From positions 1-42,362 of the IMG/VR virus record IMGVR_UViG_3300026544_000008: DNA of 42,362 bases. The stretch is one strand, 5' to 3'. This DNA is from a virus. Below, in pieces: positions 32,153-41,479 of this stretch (the first letter of the stretch is position 1; every line of letters starts with the position of its first letter). Under the pieces are notes generated by a model, which had not been told where the DNA came from, did not search any database, and was given only the letters and a program-made list of their open reading frames with translations. The position numbers and the translations under genes are program-made.

Positions 32153-34003
32153 CTATGTTAATACGCTTATTTTATGTCCAAGTTTGTACGGTTCCAACAT
32201 ACGCAGTTTATGATCTAGCGATCTAATAAATGTAAGTGAGTCAAAAATTAAATCACTATGGAATTCTCTTAATGTAATCATAGTTTCAGCATTAAAGTAT
32301 TTAAATATAGCTTTATCATTAGTACCTTCACTAATCATTATTATAACTCCGTCTATAGTTTCAAACAGGTAGCATCTATTAGAAGCGACTACTAGGTCAT
32401 TTGTATCTAACGGCATTACTGTTTTATCTAGTTTATTTAATCTAACACATATATTATTCTTTTCTACTATTACATATGGTTTATGTCTCATGTTCAAGGT
32501 ATTTAAAAACAATCTATCTAGAGCGTCGTTTTCTGTATAATAAGATTCTATATTAGATAGATCATCGAGTCCACTTATGACGGTGTAATCGTCATTTATA
32601 TCTAACACATATAAACCAAAGTTACCACCGTTAGTTAGTCTAGCTAAAACACCAGGTCTTAAACCGTTAGGATTTTCTAAACAGCTAACCGTACCGAAGT
32701 AATCGTTCTCATCGTCGCCGGCTACGTCGTTATATTTGTTATTACGAACGATAGATAGCCTGTCGAGACCCTCATCCGCCGTTATATCTGTTGTGTATGC
32801 CGTATAATCGAATCTAACATTATCCTCACTAACATTTTCTCTTGTCAAGTACGCCACATGAATAATGTTATTCGCAGCCATAACTTGATAGGATCTTTTT
32901 TCTATGTTAGGTATTTCTATACCGTATTCATTAGTTACTATATGTTTTTCTAATTCGTAGAATGTGATTTTGTTATCAGTGACTAAAGGAACATATCCGT
33001 TTTCTAATTGTAGACTAACACCTGCTTTAAAGTATAAGGGGACATCAACGTGGTCTTCAGCAACGAACGCGTATGCAGCAGCATCTATCATGTATCTATC
33101 TTGAGGAACAATATATCCATATGTATGTAATAGTATTTCTCTTTTAACTATGTCGCCCATTAATGTCTGGGTTTCTAATTCTAAATAATAATCATCTTGA
33201 CCGTTTAGTTTTCTCCCATCTATATGTATATCTATTATATTAAATGTACTATCTATTATGGAAGATATGCGTTTATAAACGTATTCGTGTTTAGATGTGC
33301 GGAGTGACCAAGTTATGGCAGATCTAGTTATAGCTCCTAAACGAACTTTTATTACATTATCTGTATTTAAATATAATATACGTTTAGATACAACTGCTAT
33401 TCCGGAGCCAGATAATTCATTAGCAACTAGTAGTCTACCAACATATGATTCATCATTAAGTGTTCTTTGTCTAGCTTCTATAACGTATACATGTCTACCG
33501 ATAAAGATATTTTTAGGTATTATCATAGACGTTAGATTATCTTCGTCGAATAATCTCTCCCATAAAACCTCACCAGAAGTATTCTTAACATACCAATCAG
33601 TGCTTGAATGTTGATCTGTTCCAAAAACCATACTTAATTCAGAAAGTTTTACTACCATATGTATATGACCTACATCAAGAGTAGATGTGTTTATTGATAT
33701 CTTAGGTGTGTAAATACTACTAACATGCACCTTTGTAACTCTATTATAAGATAGCGATTCTATATCAGATTCCATGAAATTACCATCGTTAAACGTTAAT
33801 CTCTCTTTATGGTAAAATATCTCATCTCTAGCTATCGACATATCGTTATTGTAATGTAACAACTCTGCTGCCTCTGTTGTTGTGTAATCTATAACAACAT
33901 CAGTCATATCTGGATTTCTTGCCACTTGATACCTTGTTTCGGTATGTTCTAAACCAGAACCAGCTGGTATGTATGGTTGTGATATACTAATTTCTATAGC
34001 CAT
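32153..34003 (-). CDS. Virion protein with FN3-like module (616 aa)
   Basis: Residues 17-60 read LEHTETRYQVARNPDMTDVVID, the same module as in the flanking genes. The middle has beta-rich stretches (IYTPKISINTSTLDVGHIHMVV; YVIEARQRTLNDESYVG), and the C-terminal half carries propeller-like repeats (VLARLTNGGNFGLYVLDIND; NRCYLFETIDGVIIMISEG). So it is a larger paralogue of the 596-residue protein. AAAGGA precedes the ATG. Virion location is inferred from clustering with sheath and terminase. Confidence 0.75.
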   Translation of the reverse strand: MAIEISISQPYIPAGSGLEHTETRYQVARNPDMTDVVIDYTTTEAAELLHYNNDMSIARDEIFYHKERLTFNDGNFMESDIESLSYNRVTKVHVSSIYTPKISINTSTLDVGHIHMVVKLSELSMVFGTDQHSSTDWYVKNTSGEVLWERLFDEDNLTSMIIPKNIFIGRHVYVIEARQRTLNDESYVGRLLVANELSGSGIAVVSKRILYLNTDNVIKVRLGAITRSAITWSLRTSKHEYVYKRISSIIDSTFNIIDIHIDGRKLNGQDDYYLELETQTLMGDIVKREILLHTYGYIVPQDRYMIDAAAYAFVAEDHVDVPLYFKAGVSLQLENGYVPLVTDNKITFYELEKHIVTNEYGIEIPNIEKRSYQVMAANNIIHVAYLTRENVSEDNVRFDYTAYTTDITADEGLDRLSIVRNNKYNDVAGDDENDYFGTVSCLENPNGLRPGVLARLTNGGNFGLYVLDINDDYTVISGLDDLSNIESYYTENDALDRLFLNTLNMRHKPYVIVEKNNICVRLNKLDKTVMPLDTNDLVVASNRCYLFETIDGVIIMISEGTNDKAIFKYFNAETMITLREFHSDLIFDSLTFIRSLDHKLRMLEPYKLGHKISVLT

Positions 34004-34015
34004 TATTTTTCCTTT

Positions 34016-34357
34016 TTAATATATATTTGTAACTTCTATTTGACTCAATAAGTCTTGTCTACCGTCGTGATCTAGCGATAATAAATAATCAGGATCACAA
34101 TATGGTAGATAATACCAAGGCATGTACTCGTCCTCTATCCAAATTTTACATCTAGCGTATAATCTATCTGGAGATACTCTAATTGTGCCATCGTGGTTTC
34201 TTATAGGTGTTCTAAAATGATATAACATATCTTCTTCCATAGGTACATCTACTAGTATGTCGGTGAAGTCTTCATCCGTAGCTACCTGCCACCAAGTGGC
34301 GTTATGTTCAAGAGACATACCTAATGATAGAATCTCCGTCAGTACTAATCTAGCCAT
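34016..34357 (-). CDS. Short virion protein consisting of the FN3-like module (113 aa)
   Basis: Nearly the whole protein is one module: LEHNATWWQVATDEDFTDILVD (16-37) and PDRLYARCKIWIEDEYMPW (about 63-81), the pattern found at the N-terminus of the 616- and 596-residue proteins. It may be the ancestral or stripped-down form. AAAGG precedes the ATG, and it starts the operon 34357-30354. Confidence 0.75.
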   Translation of the reverse strand: MARLVLTEILSLGMSLEHNATWWQVATDEDFTDILVDVPMEEDMLYHFRTPIRNHDGTIRVSPDRLYARCKIWIEDEYMPWYYLPYCDPDYLLSLDHDGRQDLLSQIEVTNIY

Positions 34358-34438
34358 TATAAACCTTTTTATTTTATTTTATGTGAAAACATTACTAATT
34401 CACTTAACTTGTTTTTAAAGAAATTTATTGGAGATATA

Positions 34439-35368
34439 ATGAAAATCAATACCATACACACCACGCCATATGCGACACTACAAGATAGTGTGAATACAAC
34501 AGAAAGTAGATTATTAGATTACTATAGAAATAGCGTAAACGAGTTAAACTATGAATATAAAAACGGTAGTACATATGCTTTGATTTTTATAACTGGTAAA
34601 AACGAGGAAGAAAAAGCTATGGGTAGATTCTACATGCCTATATATTTTACAACATCAACAAATAAATTATTAATATTTGTAGATTTAAGATCTTGTGTTA
34701 ACGCAGAGAAAGATAAGAACTTTACTACTATAGATAGTATAGTAAAAGATAAATCATTACTAGAGATTAAAATAAACCATGTAGGTTTAATATGTCACTA
34801 TTTAAAAGAGAGTACGTTTGACGAAGAGTTTACTATTAATACTATAAAGATATTCGCTTCTGTAATTACAAATACAATAGCTAGTAATTTAAGACTAGAT
34901 GTATTAGATGCTAATGAACTTAAATACGTATTAGCGTATTACTATGCTTCAATAGTGTTTCCTGATAAAGAACACGATAGTAAAATAATTATAACAGCAA
35001 AAGCTGTAGGTAGTATAGCCAAAATAGATGAAGTAGATAATCTAATAAAACAACCTGAAAAAGAAATAGTAGATATAAATGATCTAGTAACATTATTCAG
35101 TACTTGTTTAACTAGTAGAGTTAATCGCTTAAACAGAACTCTTATATTAACTATAATAAGTAGTATCTTATTCGGTAATGAAGTTAAGCATTATGTAGCG
35201 GTAGCTATGGAGAATGCATTTATCTTTATGTCACTAGTATACAGTGGATATAATAATAGACTATTTAAGAAAACTCCTATGGCGATGGTGTTAAATACTC
35301 AAGGTAGATTCTTAGATGTAAAAGAATATGCTAAGAGAATAGAATTATTTGTAAAAGACATTAAGTAA
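34439..35368 (+). CDS. Unknown protein, lone + strand gene inside the late cluster (309 aa)
   Basis: I do not recognise this protein. It begins MKINTIHTTPYATLQDSVNT, is mixed alpha/beta, and has a helical C-terminal half (VNRLNRTLILTIISSILFGNE; ENAFIFMSLVYSGYNN). The ATG at 34439 has TTGGAG six bases upstream; a TTG 30 bases earlier lacks support. It runs opposite to the terminase and tail genes on either side, so it has its own promoter in the 80-base gap from 34358, and ends in a bidirectional hairpin. Confidence 0.78.
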   Translation: MKINTIHTTPYATLQDSVNTTESRLLDYYRNSVNELNYEYKNGSTYALIFITGKNEEEKAMGRFYMPIYFTTSTNKLLIFVDLRSCVNAEKDKNFTTIDSIVKDKSLLEIKINHVGLICHYLKESTFDEEFTINTIKIFASVITNTIASNLRLDVLDANELKYVLAYYYASIVFPDKEHDSKIIITAKAVGSIAKIDEVDNLIKQPEKEIVDINDLVTLFSTCLTSRVNRLNRTLILTIISSILFGNEVKHYVAVAMENAFIFMSLVYSGYNNRLFKKTPMAMVLNTQGRFLDVKEYAKRIELFVKDIK

Positions 35369-35398
35369 TTATACAGTAGCATTTGCTACTGTATAATT
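35367..35398. terminator. Bidirectional hairpin between convergent genes
   Basis: AATTATACAGTAGCA and TGCTACTGTATAATT form a 15-bp stem with a TT loop between the 309-residue + gene and the terminase gene. It overlaps both stop codons. Confidence 0.75.
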
Positions 35399-37529
35399 AA
35401 TATGTTCTGTTTGCTCGTAACTCTTTTTCTTTAATGGTTTTAATCTCTGATAACATAGATTCTATATTAAGAGAATTAGATATTTCTATGTCTAACTTAG
35501 AGTTTAGATACTTTACTCTATTAGTAGTATATATCAACTCTACTAAGTTATTAGTATCTTTCAGTTTTCTTATTAGGTTATCTATCTCTAACTTAATAGC
35601 TTTCTGTTGTTCCATATAATATTTCTGATCAAGATCTTCAGCTATACCTGTATCGTTTAATACCACATCAGACAGTATCTCATTTATAGATAAACCATAA
35701 AAAGAACCATTCTTAACGTTAGTCAAGAACCAGTAACCTAACAACCAAGCGATAGCGACATCATCATGTTCGTTATAATCGTGATCTATTCTACCGTTCT
35801 TAGTCTTTAATCCAGATATCTGACCTATTAATACTTTATCTCTAGCCACTGCACCAGTGTACTTAAGACTGTTTATTAGATTATCTCCATAAATCTTATC
35901 TCTAGAAGCTCTACCGGATCCACTAGTAGCATATCCGAATTCTTTTCTAAACTTAGTATAAACATTAGGATCTCTCCTACTAGTATTTATCTCAGCAAAT
36001 CTCCTACTTTTTATATCACTCTCTTGAACAACCCAATTAAACATTCTTTTAAAAGGATCTTCCCCAGCTTCTAATAGTAGTAATATTAAACTATCCATTA
36101 TAGATGTACCAGTAGATCTTCTTTCGATCATCACCACAGATTTCTTAAACTTCATTAGTAAAGAAAATATAAACTTGGAGAATGTTATTGTATTAGTTTC
36201 GTTAAACTGTCCTACACCTAACGTCTCACCTGTTCTAACGTCTCTTATAGATAACGCTATATCATCGGTACCAATAGCATCAGATGTATCTAGTGTTAGT
36301 ATAAGACTCTTATCTAACAAAGCACCTTCTACATATGTATCTGGTACAAACCATCTAATGATATAACCTAAAGATGATATATCTGTATATGAAGGATCCA
36401 TTCTACTTTCAGTTAGTTTCTTAATAAGGTTTTTATCAAGAGGTGATGAACCAGAACCAAGAGGCCATTGATTTAAGTAATCGGCTTCAGCACTATCTCC
36501 TTCTGACATAGCGTCCGACATCTTCTTATTTAACCACTCATCTGTCTTACCTAATTGTCTATGGTTGAATTCTAAAACTAATACCACAGATTTACTATGT
36601 GAATTCTTAACTAAGATGTCATTAAGTTCTTCTATTGTATCTACATCATAAAACTCTTCTGTCCAAGGAACTCCGTTCTTAAATATATTATAAGCAAATT
36701 CACCTTCTTTACTGTTTCTAAAAGCGGCAGTAGTCGTGAATATGGTTCCATATGGGTTACCGGATGCTTTAGCTTCATCGTTGGCTGCACCACCAGCTGC
36801 TAGCATGGCGGGTAAAGTTATATCTATATTAGCCACATATCCAAATTCGTCAATGTGTCTTCTTGGCGTTGTTAAACCCCTAGCGATTTTAAATGCAGCT
36901 TTAGGAGAAGCTTGACCAACAGCTGTTAAGTATTTATTACCTAATAACTCCACAGTTATTTCCATAGAGTTGTTCTTATCTTTCTTAGTCTTTAACTTTA
37001 AGTAATCAGGCCATTCATTCATTATCTCTTTAATGGACTCAACAGCAATAGTTCTTAGTGTATCGTCTTTAGTTAAAAGAGTTAAGTCAGAGTTGTGACC
37101 CCAGAAACCTAATATAGCACTATCCAATGCATACGTAGATACAGACTTTCCAGTTTGTCTAGGTTGTATAAGTAAAGATGTTATATGGTTAAAGAAAGCC
37201 CAGTATAATGATATATTACCTCTATTAGCTTCAAACTTATTAGGATTAACACCAGCTTTAGCAGGTACTCTCATAACCTCTCTAAAGAAATACCAAGGAT
37301 TTATCTTCACTTCTTCAATGATCATACTCTTTTGCTCATTCGATAAAGAAGCTTCATCATACGGGTCTAGATCTTTTATTAATGGGTTTATTAACGCTAA
37401 CGGAAATGCGTGGTTTTTAATTCCCATCTTTTTCAGTTTAGCAGCGTATGTAACAAATGAAGTATTTGTAGTGCTTAAGTGCAATATAGCGGTAGGATAT
37501 CTACCCCAATCTTTAGCAAATAAAATCAT
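35397..37529 (-). CDS. terL: Terminase large subunit (ATPase-nuclease)
   Basis: Packages DNA into the prohead and cuts it. ATPase: Walker A PRQTGKS (123-129) and Walker B RRHIDEFG (D227, E228), then the coupling TTTAAF (265-270). RNase H-like nuclease: LILTLDTSDAIGTDD (D414), VVMIERRSTG (E469) and HDYNEHDDVAIAW (D590), the three acidic positions expected for metal binding. The C-terminal 100 residues are helical and charged. At 710 residues it resembles phiKZ-type terminases. The ribosome binding site is weak (AAGAAG), two bases separate it from the upstream stop, so it is coupled to the 406-residue gene. Confidence 0.93.
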   Translation of the reverse strand: MILFAKDWGRYPTAILHLSTTNTSFVTYAAKLKKMGIKNHAFPLALINPLIKDLDPYDEASLSNEQKSMIIEEVKINPWYFFREVMRVPAKAGVNPNKFEANRGNISLYWAFFNHITSLLIQPRQTGKSVSTYALDSAILGFWGHNSDLTLLTKDDTLRTIAVESIKEIMNEWPDYLKLKTKKDKNNSMEITVELLGNKYLTAVGQASPKAAFKIARGLTTPRRHIDEFGYVANIDITLPAMLAAGGAANDEAKASGNPYGTIFTTTAAFRNSKEGEFAYNIFKNGVPWTEEFYDVDTIEELNDILVKNSHSKSVVLVLEFNHRQLGKTDEWLNKKMSDAMSEGDSAEADYLNQWPLGSGSSPLDKNLIKKLTESRMDPSYTDISSLGYIIRWFVPDTYVEGALLDKSLILTLDTSDAIGTDDIALSIRDVRTGETLGVGQFNETNTITFSKFIFSLLMKFKKSVVMIERRSTGTSIMDSLILLLLEAGEDPFKRMFNWVVQESDIKSRRFAEINTSRRDPNVYTKFRKEFGYATSGSGRASRDKIYGDNLINSLKYTGAVARDKVLIGQISGLKTKNGRIDHDYNEHDDVAIAWLLGYWFLTNVKNGSFYGLSINEILSDVVLNDTGIAEDLDQKYYMEQQKAIKLEIDNLIRKLKDTNNLVELIYTTNRVKYLNSKLDIEISNSLNIESMLSEIKTIKEKELRANRTY

Positions 37530-37531
37530 AA

Positions 37532-38752
37532 TTACTTCTTCGTACTTTTTATAGCTAATAACATTATGTATATAGCCAATGCTATTACAACTGTGACAAC
37601 TATACGGTTAGTTTTCTTACCAGTAGCTTTAACAGTAAACTTATACGCTAATGCTTTAAACTTCTTATTATCAGCATCTTTAACTTTACTATTTATCCAA
37701 AACCCTCTAAGATATTTTACTATAGCTATAATAGACTTATCATATGGTGGATATAGTTTAGATAAATATAGATATCTAATATTTGCGTTTATAGATGTAT
37801 TCACTAATTCATCTATCTCTTTTTTATTATCTACGTAGTTATCAGATATATAATCCAGTACTTTCTTTAACTCTTTTTCATGTAGATTTCTATAGAGTTC
37901 TTTCATTATCTTTATATAATCTTCATTTACGAATTCATTCTTTCTATAGATAATGTCTAATATAGATGTATGATATATATTATTAGAATGGATTACATCT
38001 AGTAACTTCTCATCACCTTCTTCATCTGTAGCTAGTAAGGATCTAGTATCTCTAGATTCAGCAGTTTCTTTAACTTCATAAACTACCTTAGTCATCTCTT
38101 TCACAATACTTCTTAACTTACCTTGTAGGTCAGCTATTACATATGTAGCATCAACGGTTTTAAAGGTCTTCAATCTTTTTACATGTACACCTTTAGGTTC
38201 GTATATATCTTCAGCTTTATTCTCAAATAGTTTCTGCCAAGAACCCACTCTCTTAAGTATAAACTTATTAGATAGTTTTTCAAATACAGCAGATGCTACA
38301 TCTTTATCTAGACTGAACTTATAGAAGTTGGTCATTAGACTAGAGAATATCTCTATCGCTAAAATAAAATAAATCTCTAATAATAGTTTATTCTTATTTC
38401 TTTCAGATTGTTTACTTATTATAGTTAAGTGTGCTATGTATAAAAGTAAAAGATATCTAGGGTTACTTGACACATGTCTTTCTTTATAGATATCCGGTAG
38501 ATCATGTAGATCATCTCTTAGTGATCTAAAGTCAAGATTAAATATAGCATATATCTCTTCTTCATCGCTCTTTGTAAAACGGATAGGATAAACACCTATA
38601 AGGTTACTGGACATAAAGTTTATATGTGATTCATTTTTATAAATCCAATTGGTTCTAAACGCTCTTAAAGAATCGTATAATTTCTTATCTATTTTTATGT
38701 TTCCTACATGATATAGGAACACTTCAGATATTTCTTTAAATCTAGATTTCAT
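37532..38752 (-). CDS. Tail-anchored protein of unknown function upstream of terL (406 aa)
   Basis: I do not recognise this protein. It is helical and charged for most of its length (ISEVFLYHVGNIKIDKKLYD; LLLLYIAHLTIISKQSERN) and ends with one hydrophobic segment, about 384-401 (IVVTVVIALAIYIMLLAI), followed by KSTKK, so it may be C-terminally membrane-anchored. First gene of the late unit that includes the terminase. AGGAG lies before the ATG. The role, perhaps in packaging at a membrane or in the virion, is inference. Confidence 0.75.
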   Translation of the reverse strand: MKSRFKEISEVFLYHVGNIKIDKKLYDSLRAFRTNWIYKNESHINFMSSNLIGVYPIRFTKSDEEEIYAIFNLDFRSLRDDLHDLPDIYKERHVSSNPRYLLLLYIAHLTIISKQSERNKNKLLLEIYFILAIEIFSSLMTNFYKFSLDKDVASAVFEKLSNKFILKRVGSWQKLFENKAEDIYEPKGVHVKRLKTFKTVDATYVIADLQGKLRSIVKEMTKVVYEVKETAESRDTRSLLATDEEGDEKLLDVIHSNNIYHTSILDIIYRKNEFVNEDYIKIMKELYRNLHEKELKKVLDYISDNYVDNKKEIDELVNTSINANIRYLYLSKLYPPYDKSIIAIVKYLRGFWINSKVKDADNKKFKALAYKFTVKATGKKTNRIVVTVVIALAIYIMLLAIKSTKK

Positions 38753-38940
38753 TTTTATTCTCCTATTTATGATTTCATTTAAACTTATTTATATGAGGTC
38801 GTTTATTTATTTGCCATATTTTTTATGAATTATCAATATATTTTTTATTAATACCTATTTTCGCACCCTCTTTTGTAGGTATACATTTTTTGCAAACGCA
38901 TTTTTATGATTTTTTGTTAACGACCTCGGTTAACCACTAT
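38753..38940. promoter_or_regulatory. Intergenic region with nested inverted repeats before the terminase operon
   Basis: About 190 bases without a supported reading frame. An outer 9-base pair of sites, GAGGTCGTT (38795-38803) and AACGACCTC (38919-38927), encloses an inner pair, ATACCTA (38851-38857) and TAGGTAT (38876-38882), with several TATTTTTTAT-like blocks between them. It must contain the promoter of the 406-residue/terminase operon. A protein-binding array or structured RNA are alternatives. Confidence 0.5.
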
Positions 38941-38970
38941 CCAATAGACTAGAGTGATCTAGTCTATTGG
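38941..38970 (-). terminator. 3'-end hairpin with embedded stop codon
   Basis: CCAATAGACTAGA and TCTAGTCTATTGG form a perfect 13-bp stem with a GTGA loop. The stop of the gene at 38964 lies in the stem. No U-run follows on the minus strand. Confidence 0.65.
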
Positions 38971-39548
38971 TGGGTTATATCTGTCGACATCACTTTGTTG
39001 TTGATGTATGATATAGTTTGTGTAACTATATTGTTGTCTTTATCAAAGCCTTTCCACTTTAATACCATCCCATCTTTTATTAAAACTATAGGACACGGAG
39101 AAGAATATGTTACTCCGTTTATTGTTTGTCCGTTATAGCCTACAGATATTAACTTAGCACCACCCTCTATTTCAAATGTGATATTTCTATAGAATACATT
39201 AGGTATTTCTATAAACGCTAACACATCATTCTTTTCAGCTTCTGTTGGATTTTTAATAAAACTTATGAAATACATAGGGTTACCTCTAGCATCTAATCTT
39301 TGTTTACCGTCGTCTTTTGACAATAAAGGTATTAAAGAGTAGTTATCTTTATTTAACCATACGGGAAGAGGATCATTATCTACATTAATCATTTTATTAT
39401 CTACACCTAGAGAAACTCGCCATAGTCCTCTGTCCCTACTACCAAACTTAATGTTATGATGTTTTTTACCGTTAGATCTTTCTACTATCTCTGTACAAAT
39501 ATCATAAAGATCATATCTACCTATTCCCGTTAACTTAACTAATTTCAT
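38964..39548 (-). CDS. Unknown protein (194 aa)
   Basis: I do not recognise this protein. It is beta-rich, beginning MKLVKLTGIGRYDLYDICTE and ending IVTQTISYINNKVMSTDIT, with short strands throughout (ITFEIEGGAKLISVGYNG). No membrane segment. AGGA lies before the ATG, a few bases after the upstream stop. It sits in the operon segment between the 41.9 kb promoter and the late genes; a virion or early role cannot be decided. Confidence 0.72.
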   Translation of the reverse strand: MKLVKLTGIGRYDLYDICTEIVERSNGKKHHNIKFGSRDRGLWRVSLGVDNKMINVDNDPLPVWLNKDNYSLIPLLSKDDGKQRLDARGNPMYFISFIKNPTEAEKNDVLAFIEIPNVFYRNITFEIEGGAKLISVGYNGQTINGVTYSSPCPIVLIKDGMVLKWKGFDKDNNIVTQTISYINNKVMSTDITHQ

Positions 39549-39557
39549 CTTCTATTC

Positions 39558-39866
39558 CTATGTATCTAAGTTATATAGTAATTCACCATTATAGTAGCCA
39601 ACAGTGATTGTGAATATTCTGCCATCTAAGTTAATAGTTATAGAAATAGGTACGTTATCTTTTAATACAGATCTGTGTAGACTTATAAAATCATTTACAA
39701 CTAATTCCATCATAGACAATCTGAACATCAAAGATAGACCTATATTTACTCTATCGAAATCTTTGGTCTCCACAAAGTCATGTATGAACGTCTTTAATTC
39801 TTTATATTTTTCATCTAGAGGATCCTCTAATTTAAATATATTTTCACCCAGTTTAGTATACTTCAT
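39558..39866 (-). CDS. Unknown small protein (102 aa)
   Basis: I do not recognise this protein. It has a helical first half (PLDEKYKELKTFIHDFVE; LSMMELVVNDFISLHRS) and a beta hairpin at the end (ISITINLDGRIFTITVGYYNGELLY). AGGAG precedes the ATG, which starts only 15 bases after the T-run of the upstream terminator, so it probably depends on readthrough or a very compact promoter. Confidence 0.72.
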   Translation of the reverse strand: MKYTKLGENIFKLEDPLDEKYKELKTFIHDFVETKDFDRVNIGLSLMFRLSMMELVVNDFISLHRSVLKDNVPISITINLDGRIFTITVGYYNGELLYNLDT

Positions 39867-39880
39867 TTCATCTCCTAAAA

Positions 39881-39915
39881 TTAAAAAAAAATGTGAGAGA
39901 GAATACTCTCACATT
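39881..39915 (-). terminator. Intrinsic terminator or attenuator
   Basis: AATGTGAGAG (39890-39899) pairs with CTCTCACATT (39906-39915); on the minus strand a run of eight T follows. The next gene starts 15 bases on without room for a full promoter, so it may attenuate rather than stop transcription. Confidence 0.8.
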
Positions 39916-39921
39916 ATATTG

Positions 39922-40350
39922 CTATATGGATTTTTTTATTTTACCTTCTAGTCGTTTAAAACTTTCTTGTAGTTTATTTTCCATATTAATAGAACTAATG
40001 ACATGAGGTTCTTCTAGTTGAACACCATCACTATTGGTTGTCTCATAATTCTTTAACACGTTAAATGTTGTCGAACTATCTGACAAGTAAGGAGCATGTG
40101 CCATAGCCTCAGTAAAATTATCATCTTCTAAGAATTTCTCTATAGCCACATCTGTAGTTTTGTTAGCTACTTCTTCCAGATATTCAAAGTTAAAGTCTTC
40201 TAACTTTTTTACTACACTCATGTCTACAGGACAATTTTCTGAATAAGAGTTTTTGTCAAACTCTAAGTTAACTATTCCACCGATCGTTGTTACGGTCGGT
40301 TCCAGTAGTGCAATTGTATTTTTAATACTCTCTCTTTTTATTTCGCTCAT
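39922..40350 (-). CDS. Unknown acidic protein (142 aa)
   Basis: I do not recognise this protein. It is acidic, beginning MSEIKRESIKNTIALLEPTV, with a central VANKTTDVAIEKFLEDDNFTEAM and a helical, basic C-terminus (NKLQESFKRLEGKIKKSI) that could be a coiled coil. AAAGGA lies before the ATG. Same operon as the 368-residue gene; a strong terminator follows. Confidence 0.72.
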   Translation of the reverse strand: MSEIKRESIKNTIALLEPTVTTIGGIVNLEFDKNSYSENCPVDMSVVKKLEDFNFEYLEEVANKTTDVAIEKFLEDDNFTEAMAHAPYLSDSSTTFNVLKNYETTNSDGVQLEEPHVISSINMENKLQESFKRLEGKIKKSI

Positions 40351-40372
40351 TATTTTCCTTTAAGTTTATTTG

Positions 40373-41479
40373 TTAACCGTGTACAATTCCGTTACATAAC
40401 GCATCTAACACCAACAAGTTCTTTGTTTGGGTAGTTAGTCCGTTAAGAGCTTCGAATTTTTCTAACTTATATAGTGATAGATTACCTTTCTTAAGCTGTC
40501 GCCTGTCAGCAAGTTTCTTTCTATCGTTATAAGTTAGATTAAAACCTTTAAACCATCCGTTGTATACGTTAATCATTCTAACATATCTGTTAGGTTTTTT
40601 GTCTATACCTACCACACCAGGAATATCTGTATAGGCATCATCTATATGTGGTATGTATCTAATATTATCTGTAGACATAATGAATACAGGATTAGTACCA
40701 CCAAACCAATTAGTATCGTTATAGATATTATCATCTAGTTTCATAGTAGTTTTTGTTAACTTAACAAAGTAACCGTTTATGAATAACTGTCTACCAGATA
40801 GAAGAGCTGATCTAAGTAAACGTAACTTATGTTCGCAAAAGTTAGAGTTTAAGACATCATTGTCTATGTGTGTCGTTAGAGATATTATATTATCTTTATC
40901 AAATACCAACGATATAGATTCTGATTGATTAAATATATACTCATCCATAGACTCCTCTGTACGTTCTTGGTTTCTGATTAAAGATAACACATCTTCATTT
41001 CCGTAAACATTCTTTTGTGTTAACGCCATGGCGTCTATGATCGTAAACATTTCGCTATTTACCTTTTTGTACTCAAACACAGGTAAACCGTTTTTGAGCG
41101 ATATCTTCTTTCCGTTATGTGTGATATTTACGATATCTTTAATCGTGTCCATAAATCTATCTCTTATCGTTTCGTAAGGTATCTCCGTAAAGATGCTAAC
41201 CGCTCTTACGCTGTAGAATGAGTATCTTTTACCACCTTTTAAAATGCTAACTACGTCACTACCGTGTATAGCTAACGTAGCATCTAAGTTTAAGTAGACT
41301 TGCTTATCCATAATAATAAAGCTACTTTTTTCTAGATATTCTTTTAAGTCCGTAACTTGATGGACATTTTTATCTATATTTTCTTTAACATAGTTAACAA
41401 AGTTTTTTATGTCGCTACAACCCATATTCACAACTGCGTCTTTGTCTTTTTTCTGTTCTAAATAATTTACATATCTCAT
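40373..41479 (-). CDS. Unknown protein (368 aa)
   Basis: I do not recognise this protein. It is mixed alpha/beta with MRYVNYLEQKKDKDAV at the start, a middle segment GKRYSFYSVRAVSIF and a basic C-terminus (YNDRKKLADRRQLKKGNLSLYKLEKF). The ATG at 41479 has AGGAG eight bases upstream and overlaps the upstream stop as ATGA; an in-frame TTG 33 bases earlier is less likely. It is the largest gene of the operon behind the promoter at 41902-41914, a class shared with the HD-hydrolase operon, so an early or middle function is plausible. Confidence 0.75.
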   Translation of the reverse strand: MRYVNYLEQKKDKDAVVNMGCSDIKNFVNYVKENIDKNVHQVTDLKEYLEKSSFIIMDKQVYLNLDATLAIHGSDVVSILKGGKRYSFYSVRAVSIFTEIPYETIRDRFMDTIKDIVNITHNGKKISLKNGLPVFEYKKVNSEMFTIIDAMALTQKNVYGNEDVLSLIRNQERTEESMDEYIFNQSESISLVFDKDNIISLTTHIDNDVLNSNFCEHKLRLLRSALLSGRQLFINGYFVKLTKTTMKLDDNIYNDTNWFGGTNPVFIMSTDNIRYIPHIDDAYTDIPGVVGIDKKPNRYVRMINVYNGWFKGFNLTYNDRKKLADRRQLKKGNLSLYKLEKFEALNGLTTQTKNLLVLDALCNGIVHG

